Made by a program: the position numbers and the translations under genes. The notes under the pieces were generated by a model. The model worked only from the letters and a program-made list of their open reading frames with translations. It ran no database searches and was not told the DNA's origin. Shown one piece after another: positions 18,056-26,287 of a stretch of 64,000 nt of DNA. Source of the DNA: Verrucomicrobiota bacterium (lineage in GTDB: Bacteria; Verrucomicrobiota; Verrucomicrobiia; Limisphaerales; JAFGQR01); assembly GCA_016935555.1 (NCBI GenBank), contig JAFGQR010000022.1, positions 30,432 through 94,431 on the forward strand. The letters are read 5' to 3'. The first letter of the stretch is position 1, and each line of letters begins with the position of its first letter.

Positions 18056-19150
18056 TCAGTTGCGGGCGGCGCCGCTGCGTTCCAGGGCGGCGTTGACCAT
18101 TAGCATCTCGCTGATGTTTTCCAGGGTCAGCAGCCCCACCATGGCGCCGCCACCCATCACGGGGACCGTTGCGCATTGCTGCGCCTGCATGGATTCGACA
18201 GCCGCCCTCAGCGGGGCGTCGGCGTTCAAGGTGTCGCAGACGCGGCACATGACGTCGCGCACGGCGTCGTCGCGCCGGCCTTCGGCGAGGGCTTTGACGA
18301 GGTCGTTGCGGCGCAGGATGCCGACGGGGGCGTCGTGGTCAAGGACGGGGAAGTCCTGCTGGGAGCCGGCCAGCAGTTCCTGGACGGCGTTGGCCACCGA
18401 GTCGGCCGCCGACAAGGTGCGGAACTGGGTCATCATGGCGTCGCGGACGCGGAAGCCGTCCAGGGCGGACTGGAACTCGACCTGGCTGGCTTCGGCCTGG
18501 GCGCCGAGGTAGACAAAGATGGCGATGAAAATGAGCCAGGGATTGTAGAGGAAGCCGACGATGCCGAAGAGGATCGCCATGATCTGGCCGATGTTGGCGG
18601 CAATGACCGTCGCGCGGCGCCGGCCCAGCGCCGTGGCCAGCAGCGCGCGCAACACGCGCCCGCCGTCCATCGGGAACGCCGGCAGCAGATTGAAGCCCAC
18701 GAGGAACACGTTCACCACCATCAGCCGCTCGAGCAGCGAGCCGCCCGTCACACTCAGTTCCCCCAGCGGCACCAGGGCGTTCCGCAGCGACAGCCAGGCA
18801 AACAACACGAGAGCAATGGCGACGTTCACCGCGGGGCCGGCGAGGGCGACCCAGAATTCCTGCATGGGTTGTTCGGGCATTTTCTCCAGGCGCGCCACGC
18901 CCCCGATGGGCAGCAGGGTGATGTCGCGGGTGCGGACGCCGTATTTGCGGGCCATCAGGGCGTGGCCCAGCTCATGGAGCAGCACGCAGCCGAACAGCGC
19001 CAGGAAGAAGCCCACTCCGGCCAGCGCCGCCTCGAGGCGCCGGGTGTTGAGCCAGTAGACGTAGCCCAGGAACGCCAGCAGCAGCAGGAACGTGAAGTGG
19101 ATGAACACGTCGATGCCAAACAGCCTGCCGATTTTCAGCGACCATTTCAT
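18056..19150 (-). CDS. Site-2 protease family zinc metalloprotease with CBS pair
   Basis: 364 aa M50-type intramembrane protease. The zinc motif HELGHALMARKYG lies near residue 60. The second ligand motif NLLPAFPMDGGRVLRALL lies near residue 155. Several hydrophobic segments surround them (FTFLLLLAFLGYVYWL; VALAGPAVNVAIALVLFAWL). The C-terminal part carries two CBS domains (VRDAMMTQFRTLSAADSVANAV; AVRDVMCRVCDTLNADAPLRAAV), which usually sense adenine nucleotides and regulate activity. Such CBS-tailed M50 enzymes (SpoIVFB-like group) cleave membrane-bound substrates; the substrate here is unknown. It is followed in the same orientation by the double Usp gene upstream (18 bp gap), so co-transcription is likely. 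Confidence 0.92.
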   Translation of the reverse strand: MKWSLKIGRLFGIDVFIHFTFLLLLAFLGYVYWLNTRRLEAALAGVGFFLALFGCVLLHELGHALMARKYGVRTRDITLLPIGGVARLEKMPEQPMQEFWVALAGPAVNVAIALVLFAWLSLRNALVPLGELSVTGGSLLERLMVVNVFLVGFNLLPAFPMDGGRVLRALLATALGRRRATVIAANIGQIMAILFGIVGFLYNPWLIFIAIFVYLGAQAEASQVEFQSALDGFRVRDAMMTQFRTLSAADSVANAVQELLAGSQQDFPVLDHDAPVGILRRNDLVKALAEGRRDDAVRDVMCRVCDTLNADAPLRAAVESMQAQQCATVPVMGGGAMVGLLTLENISEMLMVNAALERSGAARN

Positions 19151-19168
19151 AAATTGTCCGTGTGGATT

Positions 19169-20194
19169 CTAGATTCCAGGCGCCAGCAGGGCGGGGGATG
19201 CGGGCGGCGTGCGGCCCAGCGGCCGGGCACGCGCCCCCTGGGCTTGGCGCACCACCAGCACCGGGCACGGCGCATAACGAATCACCTGTTCCGCCGTGCT
19301 CCCCATGAACCACCGCTTCAACCCGGTCCGGCCCCGGGTGGCAATGACGATCAGGTCCGCCTTCAAACGGCGGGCGGCACGGACGATTTGGTCATGGGGC
19401 AGGCCGGCGGCCAGTTCGATGTGGGCCGGCGTGCGGCGGTGCAGCTTGCGTTGGACCAGCGTGGCGACTTTCTTTCTGGCTTCCTCGAGCGCTGCCATGT
19501 CCAGCCGGCGCGCGTAGGCCGCCAGCCGGCGCGGCGCCGGCATCGAGAACACCACGTGAAGCACCGTGAGCGCCGACTCGAAACGATCCGCCAACTCCCC
19601 CGCCAGCCGCACCGCCTTCGCCGACGGCCCGGAAAAATCCACCGGCGCGAGAATCCGGCGCAGATGCGGCACGTCGCCGCGCGGGTCGCGGCGGACGCCG
19701 CCGGCGCGGGCGTCGAGGCGCAGCGTGAGCACGGCGCAGGGCGCGTGGCGAACGACCTGTTCGGCGGTGCTCCCCATGAAGACGCGTTCGACGCCGGAAT
19801 AGCCGTTGGTGGGGATGACGATGAGATCCATGCGCTGCTCGCGAGCGTGCGCCGCGATCTCCAGGTGGGCCTTCCCTTGCCGCACAGCCACGCCGGCGTC
19901 GACGCCGGGGGGCGGGAGCGTCTCCGCCAGCTTGTGCAGCCGCTTGAGGGCAGTGTCCGCCAACTGGCGGTTGCTTATCGCCAGGGGCGAGTCTTCCAGC
20001 CCGGAATAAAACGGCGCCGGTTCAACCACAAACAACAACTCCAGCTTGCCGCCCGATCGCTGCGCCAGCGCCCCGGCATACTGGATCGCCAGCTTCGAAC
20101 GCGGCGAGAAATCCACCGGGACAAGAAATCGTTTCAGAGGCAGAGCGGGTTTCGCCTTGCGCGAGCCCGGCGGCTTGGAGGTTGTCGATGCCAT
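19169..20194 (-). CDS. Universal stress protein with two Usp domains
   Basis: 341 aa with tandem Usp domains: residues about 23-170 (FLVPVDFSPRSKLAIQYAGALA) and about 185-330 (ILAPVDFSGPSAKAVRLAGELA). Each ends in the ATP-binding G-x2-G-x9-G-S pattern (NGYSGVERVFMGSTAEQVVRHAPC and RGRTGLKRWFMGSTAEQVIRYAPC). ATP-binding Usp proteins are stress-response factors of ill-defined biochemistry. The start ATG at 20194 (MASTTSKPP) precedes the first domain closely; the frame is open upstream but without homology. It is just upstream of the M50 protease in the same direction and probably shares a transcript. Confidence 0.9.
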   Translation of the reverse strand: MASTTSKPPGSRKAKPALPLKRFLVPVDFSPRSKLAIQYAGALAQRSGGKLELLFVVEPAPFYSGLEDSPLAISNRQLADTALKRLHKLAETLPPPGVDAGVAVRQGKAHLEIAAHAREQRMDLIVIPTNGYSGVERVFMGSTAEQVVRHAPCAVLTLRLDARAGGVRRDPRGDVPHLRRILAPVDFSGPSAKAVRLAGELADRFESALTVLHVVFSMPAPRRLAAYARRLDMAALEEARKKVATLVQRKLHRRTPAHIELAAGLPHDQIVRAARRLKADLIVIATRGRTGLKRWFMGSTAEQVIRYAPCPVLVVRQAQGARARPLGRTPPASPALLAPGI

Positions 20195-20364
20195 AGGACT
20201 GTGTTCATTCACCGGCGGTGCGCCGTGCCCCGCGCGGCTGGACACGCGCCATGCCGCGTGCCCCCCGTCGCAGAACCCGCGGCCAGCCGACGGCGGGCCT
20301 TTGGTCGCAACGTCCGGAGACGCGTCGCAGTGTGCCGCAGGGTCCCCGGGCCCGCAAGCCTTGT

Positions 20365-21480
20365 TCAATGCGCCCGGTCAATGCCGGATGGGTACACGGT
20401 TCCGTCCGGACTGCGCGGTTCGGTTCCTTGGGCGACCCCACGGGCAAGATCCGAACCTGCCAGCCCGGACTGGCGCACCCTGACGCACAGGAACACGCCT
20501 TCTTCGCCCGAGCTGCCTATCCAGGAGCCGCTCTGCTCGAGGTTCCAAGGGGCCAGCACCTCCCGCACCAGCGCGGGCACGTAGCGATACGAGAAAAACA
20601 CACGCAGCCGATCGCCCGCCTCGAACGCAACGTCCGCCCCCTGCATCCGAACCGCCACGGGGCGCCGGAAATGAAACCCGGCTTCCACGCGCAACAGGCG
20701 CCGCGTCGATGGGCAGCGCTCGATCCCCAACCGCAGGTCGCCGTCCTCCCGTCCGATTCCCAGCTCGTCCAGGAACGTCCGCAGCCAGTCGCGTGTCAAC
20801 CGGTTGTCATACTGCGGCAGAATCCGGCGAACGCCTGCCGCGTAATCAGGCCCGGGAGCAAGGTTCGCGCTCAACAAAAGCCCATCGCCGGGACGCAGAA
20901 GCGCCACGACCCGCGGCAGGATGGCCTCGGGCTCGAAGCCGGGAAGCATGCCGAAGAACGTGACCAGGCGCGTCTGTCCCGGCGGCGACAGCCTTTCAAA
21001 ATAAGCCGGCAGATCCGGGGCCGCCGCCAGGTCGCAGACCAGCGGATGGCAGTGTTTGGCAGGCACCACGTCCAACACAGTCCGACGCGCCTCGAGCACC
21101 AAGGCCACGCTCGAATCCACCGGCGAGTAATCCACAGTCGCACCCCGCCCCGCCAACACCCGCAGCAGCCGGGCGTCCTTCCCGCCATCCCCAGCCCCCA
21201 AACCCATCACGTGCACCGGTCCGGACCCGGCGTGGGCGGCGGCAGCCGCGAAGGCGCGGTCGTAGAGGGCCGCGCTTTCAGGATCGGTGTGGGATGGGGA
21301 CCACGCCCGGTGCAGGTCCAGCCAGCGCGCGGCCTGCGCGGGGCTGTCGTAGTGGACCTTGTTCGGAACAGCGCGCGCCCGGAGCGCCCCGATCAGTTCC
21401 GCCCGGAGGCGGCCGGGCGATTGGCTTTCGTGAATCACGACGCGGACATACGCGTCGTCCGGGAGCGGCTTGTTCGACAC
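20365..21480 (-). CDS. EgtD-like L-histidine N-alpha-methyltransferase family protein
   Basis: 371 aa. A Rossmann-type SAM-binding motif (HVMGLGAGDGGKDARLL), the following VDYSPVDSS strand and the late RVFFSYRYVPALVREVLAPW segment match the EgtD/DUF2260 family, whose members trimethylate histidine for ergothioneine or act on related small molecules. The start is a GTG one nucleotide after the stop of the upstream epimerase gene, which implies translational coupling. No EgtB-like sulfoxide synthase is in the window, so ergothioneine synthesis is not established. The family call is moderate; the substrate could differ. Confidence 0.65.
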   Translation of the reverse strand: MSNKPLPDDAYVRVVIHESQSPGRLRAELIGALRARAVPNKVHYDSPAQAARWLDLHRAWSPSHTDPESAALYDRAFAAAAAHAGSGPVHVMGLGAGDGGKDARLLRVLAGRGATVDYSPVDSSVALVLEARRTVLDVVPAKHCHPLVCDLAAAPDLPAYFERLSPPGQTRLVTFFGMLPGFEPEAILPRVVALLRPGDGLLLSANLAPGPDYAAGVRRILPQYDNRLTRDWLRTFLDELGIGREDGDLRLGIERCPSTRRLLRVEAGFHFRRPVAVRMQGADVAFEAGDRLRVFFSYRYVPALVREVLAPWNLEQSGSWIGSSGEEGVFLCVRVRQSGLAGSDLARGVAQGTEPRSPDGTVYPSGIDRAH

Positions 21481-21481
21481 G

Positions 21482-22669
21482 TCAGGCTCCGCACAGTCGG
21501 ACGCCGCAGCCGTTGACTTTGGGGTAACGGACGCGTCCTTGTTCGATGGTGACGCCGCTGGCGATGTCTTTCGCCAGGAGCAGCGCGCCGTCCATGTCCA
21601 CGTAATCGAGCATGGGACGCAACTGGGCGATGGCGGAGATGCCCACGGTGGACTCGGTCATGCAGCCCACCATCGTCTTCAGCCCCAGGTGCTGCGCGCG
21701 GGCGATCATCCGCCGGGCCGGAGTGAGCCCGCCGCACTTGACCACTTTGATGTTGATGCCGTGGAAACACTCCCGGCAGCGGTCCACATCGCTCTCGGCG
21801 CGGCAGGTTTCATCCGCGATGACGGGCAGGGCGCAGCGGGCGAAGACTTCCTTCATGCCGGTCCAATCGTCGGGCGGCAGGGGTTGTTCGATGAACTCGA
21901 CGCCCAGCTCCTTGAGCCGCGGCGCCTTGTGGAGCGTCTCGGCGACGGTCCACCCGGCGTTGGCGTCGATGCGGAACACGGCCTGGCTGTGGCGGCGCAG
22001 GGCTTCAACGATTTCGATGTCGTGGGGTGTGCCGAGCTTGATCTTGTAGATGGGCCAGTTGGGCAGTTCCTGCATTTTGGCCACCATCACATCGATGGTG
22101 TCGATGCCAATCGTGTAGTCCGTGAGCGGCCCGGCGTTGCAGTCCAGGCCCCAGAGCTTCCAGACCGGCTGGCCGCGGCATTTGCCCCAGAGATCGTGCG
22201 CAGCCTCGTCCACGGCACATTGCGCGAACGCATGCCCCCCCAGCACCGGCCGCAGCTGCTCCCAAAGACGGGCGGGATCCTCGAGCCGCGCCCGCTCGAT
22301 GGCCGGCCGCGCCCCCTCCAGCGCCCCCCGCGTCTCGGCCAGCGTCGCCCCGTAATAGCCCGATTCGGGAGCTTCGCCGTAGCCGCGCCGCCCATCCTGG
22401 CCCAATTCCACGATCAGGGTCCGGGCGACACGTTTCGAATCGCGCGAGATGGTGAACGTGTGCTTGAGCGGCAGCTCGAACTCGCGCAGCGTCATCGTCA
22501 GACGGCCGCGGCCCGGGCCGGCCCCGGCCCGGGGCGAGGTGCAGCCCGCCGCGAGCATCGCCCCGCCGGCGGCCTGCAAAAAGCGGCGTCTGGACCAGGC
22601 CGCCCGATCGTCGGGGGAGCGGCGGGCGGGAGGCAGGGATTCGGTGGGTTCGTCCAAGGGTGTGATCAT
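21482..22669 (-). CDS. Exported dipeptide epimerase (enolase superfamily)
   Basis: 395 aa. The N-terminus carries a twin-arginine signal with a lipobox-like end (SRRRFLQAAGGAMLAAGC), suggesting Tat export as a lipoprotein. The rest is an enolase-superfamily muconate-lactonizing subgroup enzyme of the L-Ala-D/L-Glu epimerase type: catalytic YKIKLG, metal ligands in RIDANAGW, EQPL and ADETC, and the opposing lysine in IKVVKCGG. These enzymes interconvert the chirality of dipeptides such as those from peptidoglycan. Export is notable, since most are cytosolic. The EgtD-like gene follows after one nucleotide. Confidence 0.87.
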   Translation of the reverse strand: MITPLDEPTESLPPARRSPDDRAAWSRRRFLQAAGGAMLAAGCTSPRAGAGPGRGRLTMTLREFELPLKHTFTISRDSKRVARTLIVELGQDGRRGYGEAPESGYYGATLAETRGALEGARPAIERARLEDPARLWEQLRPVLGGHAFAQCAVDEAAHDLWGKCRGQPVWKLWGLDCNAGPLTDYTIGIDTIDVMVAKMQELPNWPIYKIKLGTPHDIEIVEALRRHSQAVFRIDANAGWTVAETLHKAPRLKELGVEFIEQPLPPDDWTGMKEVFARCALPVIADETCRAESDVDRCRECFHGINIKVVKCGGLTPARRMIARAQHLGLKTMVGCMTESTVGISAIAQLRPMLDYVDMDGALLLAKDIASGVTIEQGRVRYPKVNGCGVRLCGA

Positions 22670-22722
22670 GGCGACCGTTTACGCCGGTCCGGCCAACAAC
22701 ACAAGGCGGGTTTGATAGGCGA

Positions 22723-24234
22723 TCATGGGGAGCGCGTGGGCGACCAGAGTCTCGGGTAAGGACCGCGCGAGACGCGCTCGACGACGGGGGCGCCGGTGAG
22801 TTTTTGGGGCAGGCTGGAGACGTAGCCTGGGAACCCGAGCGCGATGTCGCCGACTTCGACCATGAAGGCGTCAGGGGTTTTGCCTGGCAGGAAGCCTTCA
22901 TAGCGGTCGCCCACGGGGCGCATGAGGATATGGTACCACATGACGTCGCGCCAGGCGGGGTCGTCGGTGAAGGCGAACCAGGTGCGGACCATGTGGACGG
23001 TGGCGTTGCCGGTGATGGTGGCGGTGAACAGGGTGCCGTTGTTCAGGAGGCGATGCGACACGTTGTCGATGCGGGTGAGGGGACGGCCGTTGAACACGTG
23101 GGCGACCCACATCATGAAGTCCATGAACTGGATTTCGCTGAAATTGGAGTGGTTGTAGTTGGGAATGATCTCGATGGTCATCGGGCGCCGCAGCCGTTCC
23201 TGGAGGATGTTGACATTGAACATGCGGTAGCCGTCCTCGTTGCTGGCTCCGAGATAGAACACGGGCACGGTGACCTGGTCCTGGAAAAAGGCGTGATGGA
23301 ACGACAGGTGCGACTCGACGCGGTCGGTGCGGTAGACGCCTTCGTTGCCCATGATGATGGGCGAGGCCACCCGGGCGTCCATCGCCGCGGCCACCGTCGC
23401 GCTGCGCCCCCGCTTCGAATGGCCGCCCACGACCGCCTGCAGGGTGTCCAACCCGAGGAACTGCTGGAGGGCGTTCATCGCCTGAATGTAGACCACCGCG
23501 AGCTGGCAATTCATGTTGTAGTAGTTCGTCCGGGTTTCCCTCGCCAGCCGCCCCAGGACGCCGATGTCCGACTCGATGTCGCTGCCGTCCGGGTAGGTGC
23601 CCGGGTTGCTCAGCACCATGGTCGGGTAACCGGTGCGCGCGGTGATCGGCTCGCCGTATTTGGCCACGTGAATCGGATAATAGTCGCGTCCGGGCGACCC
23701 GACGATGACCACCTTGCCCCGGCGTGGAGGCGCCTGGTTAACCGTATTGTCGGCCGGCAGCAGGATCGTGCAGGGGTGCCCCCATTTCCTGCCCGCCAGT
23801 TCCTGCGACCAGAAATGAGCACTCACCCGGCGCAGCCGCTTGCCGGGGTCGGTGTCGCTGGTTACCACCTCGTCCTTGAGCACCTTGAACTCGAGCGGGA
23901 CGCAATGCTGCCGGACCACCGGCCACAATTCGCGCGGCTTGAGCACGTGGCGCGAGGCCTCCTCGAAGTTGAACGGCGCGGCGGACGGCGGGGGTTCGGC
24001 AGCGGCCAGCAGCGCGGGAGCCGCGCACGCCCAGATGAACAGGCCCAGCCACAGGACCGTCCGGGAGCCGCTTATGCAACGGGAAAACGCGCAAGGCTTG
24101 CCCGCGGATCGTGGCCGGGAACCCGCCCCCGCCATGCGCCATGGCACCAGGCATCTGGCAGAGGGCATCCGGCCGAGTCCAGGCTCCTGGAAAGGCGCGA
24201 TGCCGCCTGCGCGGCGGCGCGTCTCGCGCCGCAT
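22723..24234 (-). CDS. Secreted PqaA-type (PhoPQ-activated pathogenicity-related) alpha/beta hydrolase
   Basis: About 503 aa. A hydrophobic signal segment (VLWLGLFIWACAAPALLAA) precedes a region that matches the PhoPQ-regulated family. Features are HPCTILLPADNTVN, VVIVGSPGRDYYP, a nucleophile-elbow-like VGGHSKRGRSATVAAAMD (family members have G-x-S-K-R-G), and IEIIPNYNHSNFSEIQFMDFMMW. The family is alpha/beta-hydrolase-like with an unproven substrate. The 5' end is uncertain: ATGs at 24234, 24168 and 24135 are all possible. The open frame continues upstream through the inverted-repeat element at 24241-24370, which is unlikely to be coding. Confidence 0.75.
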   Translation of the reverse strand: MRRETRRRAGGIAPFQEPGLGRMPSARCLVPWRMAGAGSRPRSAGKPCAFSRCISGSRTVLWLGLFIWACAAPALLAAAEPPPSAAPFNFEEASRHVLKPRELWPVVRQHCVPLEFKVLKDEVVTSDTDPGKRLRRVSAHFWSQELAGRKWGHPCTILLPADNTVNQAPPRRGKVVIVGSPGRDYYPIHVAKYGEPITARTGYPTMVLSNPGTYPDGSDIESDIGVLGRLARETRTNYYNMNCQLAVVYIQAMNALQQFLGLDTLQAVVGGHSKRGRSATVAAAMDARVASPIIMGNEGVYRTDRVESHLSFHHAFFQDQVTVPVFYLGASNEDGYRMFNVNILQERLRRPMTIEIIPNYNHSNFSEIQFMDFMMWVAHVFNGRPLTRIDNVSHRLLNNGTLFTATITGNATVHMVRTWFAFTDDPAWRDVMWYHILMRPVGDRYEGFLPGKTPDAFMVEVGDIALGFPGYVSSLPQKLTGAPVVERVSRGPYPRLWSPTRSP

Positions 24235-24240
24235 GAGTTT

Positions 24241-24370
24241 GGTAGGGCGAGACTCCGTCGAGCCCTGACTTCTTCTGCGGGCCGGCGCCTTGGACGCGGG
24301 GCACCGCGGTGGCCACGGATCGGCGGCACAGAAGCCAAGAAGTTTGGGCTCGACGGAGTCTCGCCCTACC
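24241..24370 (-). repeat. 130-bp inverted-repeat element (MITE/REP-like), copy 1
   Basis: Perfect 25-bp terminal inverted repeats lie at 24241-24265 and 24346-24370 (starting GGTAGGGCGAGACTCCGTCG). The same arms bound a 134-bp element at 51666-51799. Relative to that copy this one is in the opposite orientation: one inner flank begins AAACTTC and the other ends GAAGTCA in both, while the centre differs. It sits between the transglutaminase and PqaA-type genes. No transposase is encoded, so it would be non-autonomous. Confidence 0.9.
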
Positions 24371-24407
24371 GGAGTGGAAGCGCGGTTCCTGGAAAGCGGC
24401 TGGTCGT

Positions 24408-25955
24408 TCATGGCTTTTTCTTCGGTGTGTCGCCGGGCAGCGGCGTGCGGGGCGTGCGGGCTTTGAGCCACTCGTTCCATCGGGCGCGGTGGGTGCCGAA
24501 GGATTGCCCGGTGAACCCTTCGAGCAACCGCCCGATCTGCCGGTCGCCATCGGCATCGTTCAGGCGCTCCAGGCAATTGACAATCGCAGCCAGTTCGGCG
24601 TCGCCGCCGATCTGGAGGGCGGCGCGGGCCGCCGGGACGCGCAGGCCGGGTTCATAGAGGAGATCGTCGAGCCACGGCAGGACAAAGGGGTGGCCGATGT
24701 TCAGTGCCTCCTGCGCGAGAACCGCGCGCGCTTGCCCGGCAGCTGAGCCGAGGCGCTGACGGAATTGCGCGACGCGGGCGCGGACATCGGGCGCGGGCGG
24801 AGGGAACCACCAGGCTTGGCGCATGCCGGAAGCCTGCGCGGGCGTGCCGTCCCAGTCGTGTTTCTCGAGGTAATCCGAACCCGTCAGCGAGCCCTCGCCC
24901 GAGTCGCCGACGGCCGTGATCAGCATGGGGCCGGGGGTTTGCCCAAAATAGAGGCGCTTGTTGTTGGCCCGCTCGTTCCGGGTCGGGTCGAAATCGACCC
25001 AGCCGAACCCGGGGACGTGGGCTTGGGGGAAGCGATGGAACACCTTGTCGAGATGGAACGGGACGCCGAGTCGGCCGACGATGCCGCCCACATAGCGGGC
25101 CGGAATGCGGTTTTTGCGGCACAGGGCGAGGAAGCAGTAGGTGTATTCGCTGCAGCTGCCCTTGCCGCTGGAGAGCACTTCGGGGGCGGGCTGCCATTTG
25201 CCGTCGCGGTCATAGCTCAGGCGGTCCATCACCAGCCCAAAGGCGCCGTCCAACACCGCCACGGTGCCGGTCTTGGCGCGGGCGGCCTCGGCGGCGGCGG
25301 CTTCGATGACCGGGTGTTCGAGGGCGAGGTCCTTGCCGTTGCGCAGGCAGAGCGCCTGTTGTTCGGGCGAGAGCGCCGGGAGGTTGTCGCTAGGGGCGGC
25401 CTGCCAATCCCAGCGGAATCGGCGGAGGGTGGCGGTGGCGGTCCAGCGTCCGACGAGGCAGGCGCCCGGGGCGAGGGTGGGGCGTTGGTAGAGGAGGATG
25501 GGGGATTGCCAGGCATCGGCGAGGCGCTCGGGATCGCCTTCGATGTCCAGCTCGGTGATGTCCTGGTGGGGCAATGCGACGGGCGCATGCACGTGAAGGC
25601 GCGCATTGCGGAGTGCTTGGGGACCGCGGCTGACGATGCGTGTGACGAACACCACCGTGGCCCGGGTCTCGGAATTTGGCACGATCCGCCGCGCCGCGGC
25701 CTGGGCCGGCGCGGCGGGGGGCGCCGCGGAGGCGGCGGCGGCGGCGGCGACGGGAGTCGCAGTGGACGGGAAGTCGAAGAGCGCGGCGCGACTCAGTTGC
25801 CGTTCGAAGTCGGCTTCGACGGGCGAGGTCAGGTCGAGGTGGCAGAACTCCGCGCCGGGGCAGGTGGTGCGGACCAGCAACAAAGCCAGGCCGGCGGCGA
25901 GGCTGGCAGCCGTGAGCGCGCCGCGTTGTTGCGCTGTTTGCATGGGCGGCATCAT
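24408..25955 (-). CDS. Exported transglutaminase-like protein
   Basis: 515 aa from the ATG at 25955. An N-terminal hydrophobic segment (LTAASLAAGLALLLV) is followed by an alanine-rich stretch. A transglutaminase-like (papain-fold) core is centred on the cysteine in SSGKGSCSEYTYCFLALCR, the histidine in FPQAHVPGFGWVDF and the aspartate in FDPTRNE. The region before the core resembles the beta domain found in such exported proteins. The C-terminus has helical repeats (AALQIGGDAELAAIVNCLERLND). Such proteins act as peptidases or cross-linking enzymes; the reaction here is unknown. Alternative ATGs are at 25952 and 25943. Confidence 0.85.
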   Translation of the reverse strand: MMPPMQTAQQRGALTAASLAAGLALLLVRTTCPGAEFCHLDLTSPVEADFERQLSRAALFDFPSTATPVAAAAAASAAPPAAPAQAAARRIVPNSETRATVVFVTRIVSRGPQALRNARLHVHAPVALPHQDITELDIEGDPERLADAWQSPILLYQRPTLAPGACLVGRWTATATLRRFRWDWQAAPSDNLPALSPEQQALCLRNGKDLALEHPVIEAAAAEAARAKTGTVAVLDGAFGLVMDRLSYDRDGKWQPAPEVLSSGKGSCSEYTYCFLALCRKNRIPARYVGGIVGRLGVPFHLDKVFHRFPQAHVPGFGWVDFDPTRNERANNKRLYFGQTPGPMLITAVGDSGEGSLTGSDYLEKHDWDGTPAQASGMRQAWWFPPPAPDVRARVAQFRQRLGSAAGQARAVLAQEALNIGHPFVLPWLDDLLYEPGLRVPAARAALQIGGDAELAAIVNCLERLNDADGDRQIGRLLEGFTGQSFGTHRARWNEWLKARTPRTPLPGDTPKKKP

Positions 25956-26287
25956 CGCGCCGGCAGAGCCGCCTGGCAAGCGGTGTTGCGCCTGGCGCGA
26001 CCCCGGGAGCGGTGGGGCTGGAACGGGCATCATCCCCGGCGACAGCACAGAATCCGGCACTTTTGCGATGCCGGCGAAACGTGATCTGTCTCACGCCCTT
26101 GTTCGTCACTGGGACGGGGGGGGCGAGCCGGAGTAAGAGTAAGAGCGACAGCAAGAACCTGCGGCCCAGTCGCTGGGTCCGACTTTGTCACGCGCCGGGG
26201 CCATGCCGTTGAACGGCCCGCGAATGCCGTTGACGCTCCCGGCGCGGGATTGCATCGTTTGCGGGTGCAGATTGTGATTCCCGCCAC
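25956..26287. other. Divergent intergenic region with dispersed repeat
   Basis: 332 bp between the divergent transglutaminase and M14 peptidase genes. It must hold both promoters, but I see no convincing -35/-10 pair. The only clear structure is the dispersed repeat at 26131-26189. Confidence 0.5.
26131..26189 (+). repeat. GAGTAAGAG dispersed repeat, copy B
   Basis: 59 bp beginning GAGTAAGAGTAAGAGC, containing AGCAAGAACCTGCGG and ending GACTTTGTC. It aligns without gaps to 3515-3573. This copy lacks the pyrimidine-rich inverted partner but contains a small CCCAG-TCG-CTGGG hairpin. Confidence 0.75.

Noticed and set aside
24371..24576. N-terminal extension of the PqaA-type hydrolase
   Set aside because: It would translate through the inverted-repeat element and antisense to the 3' end of the transglutaminase gene; no homology is visible.
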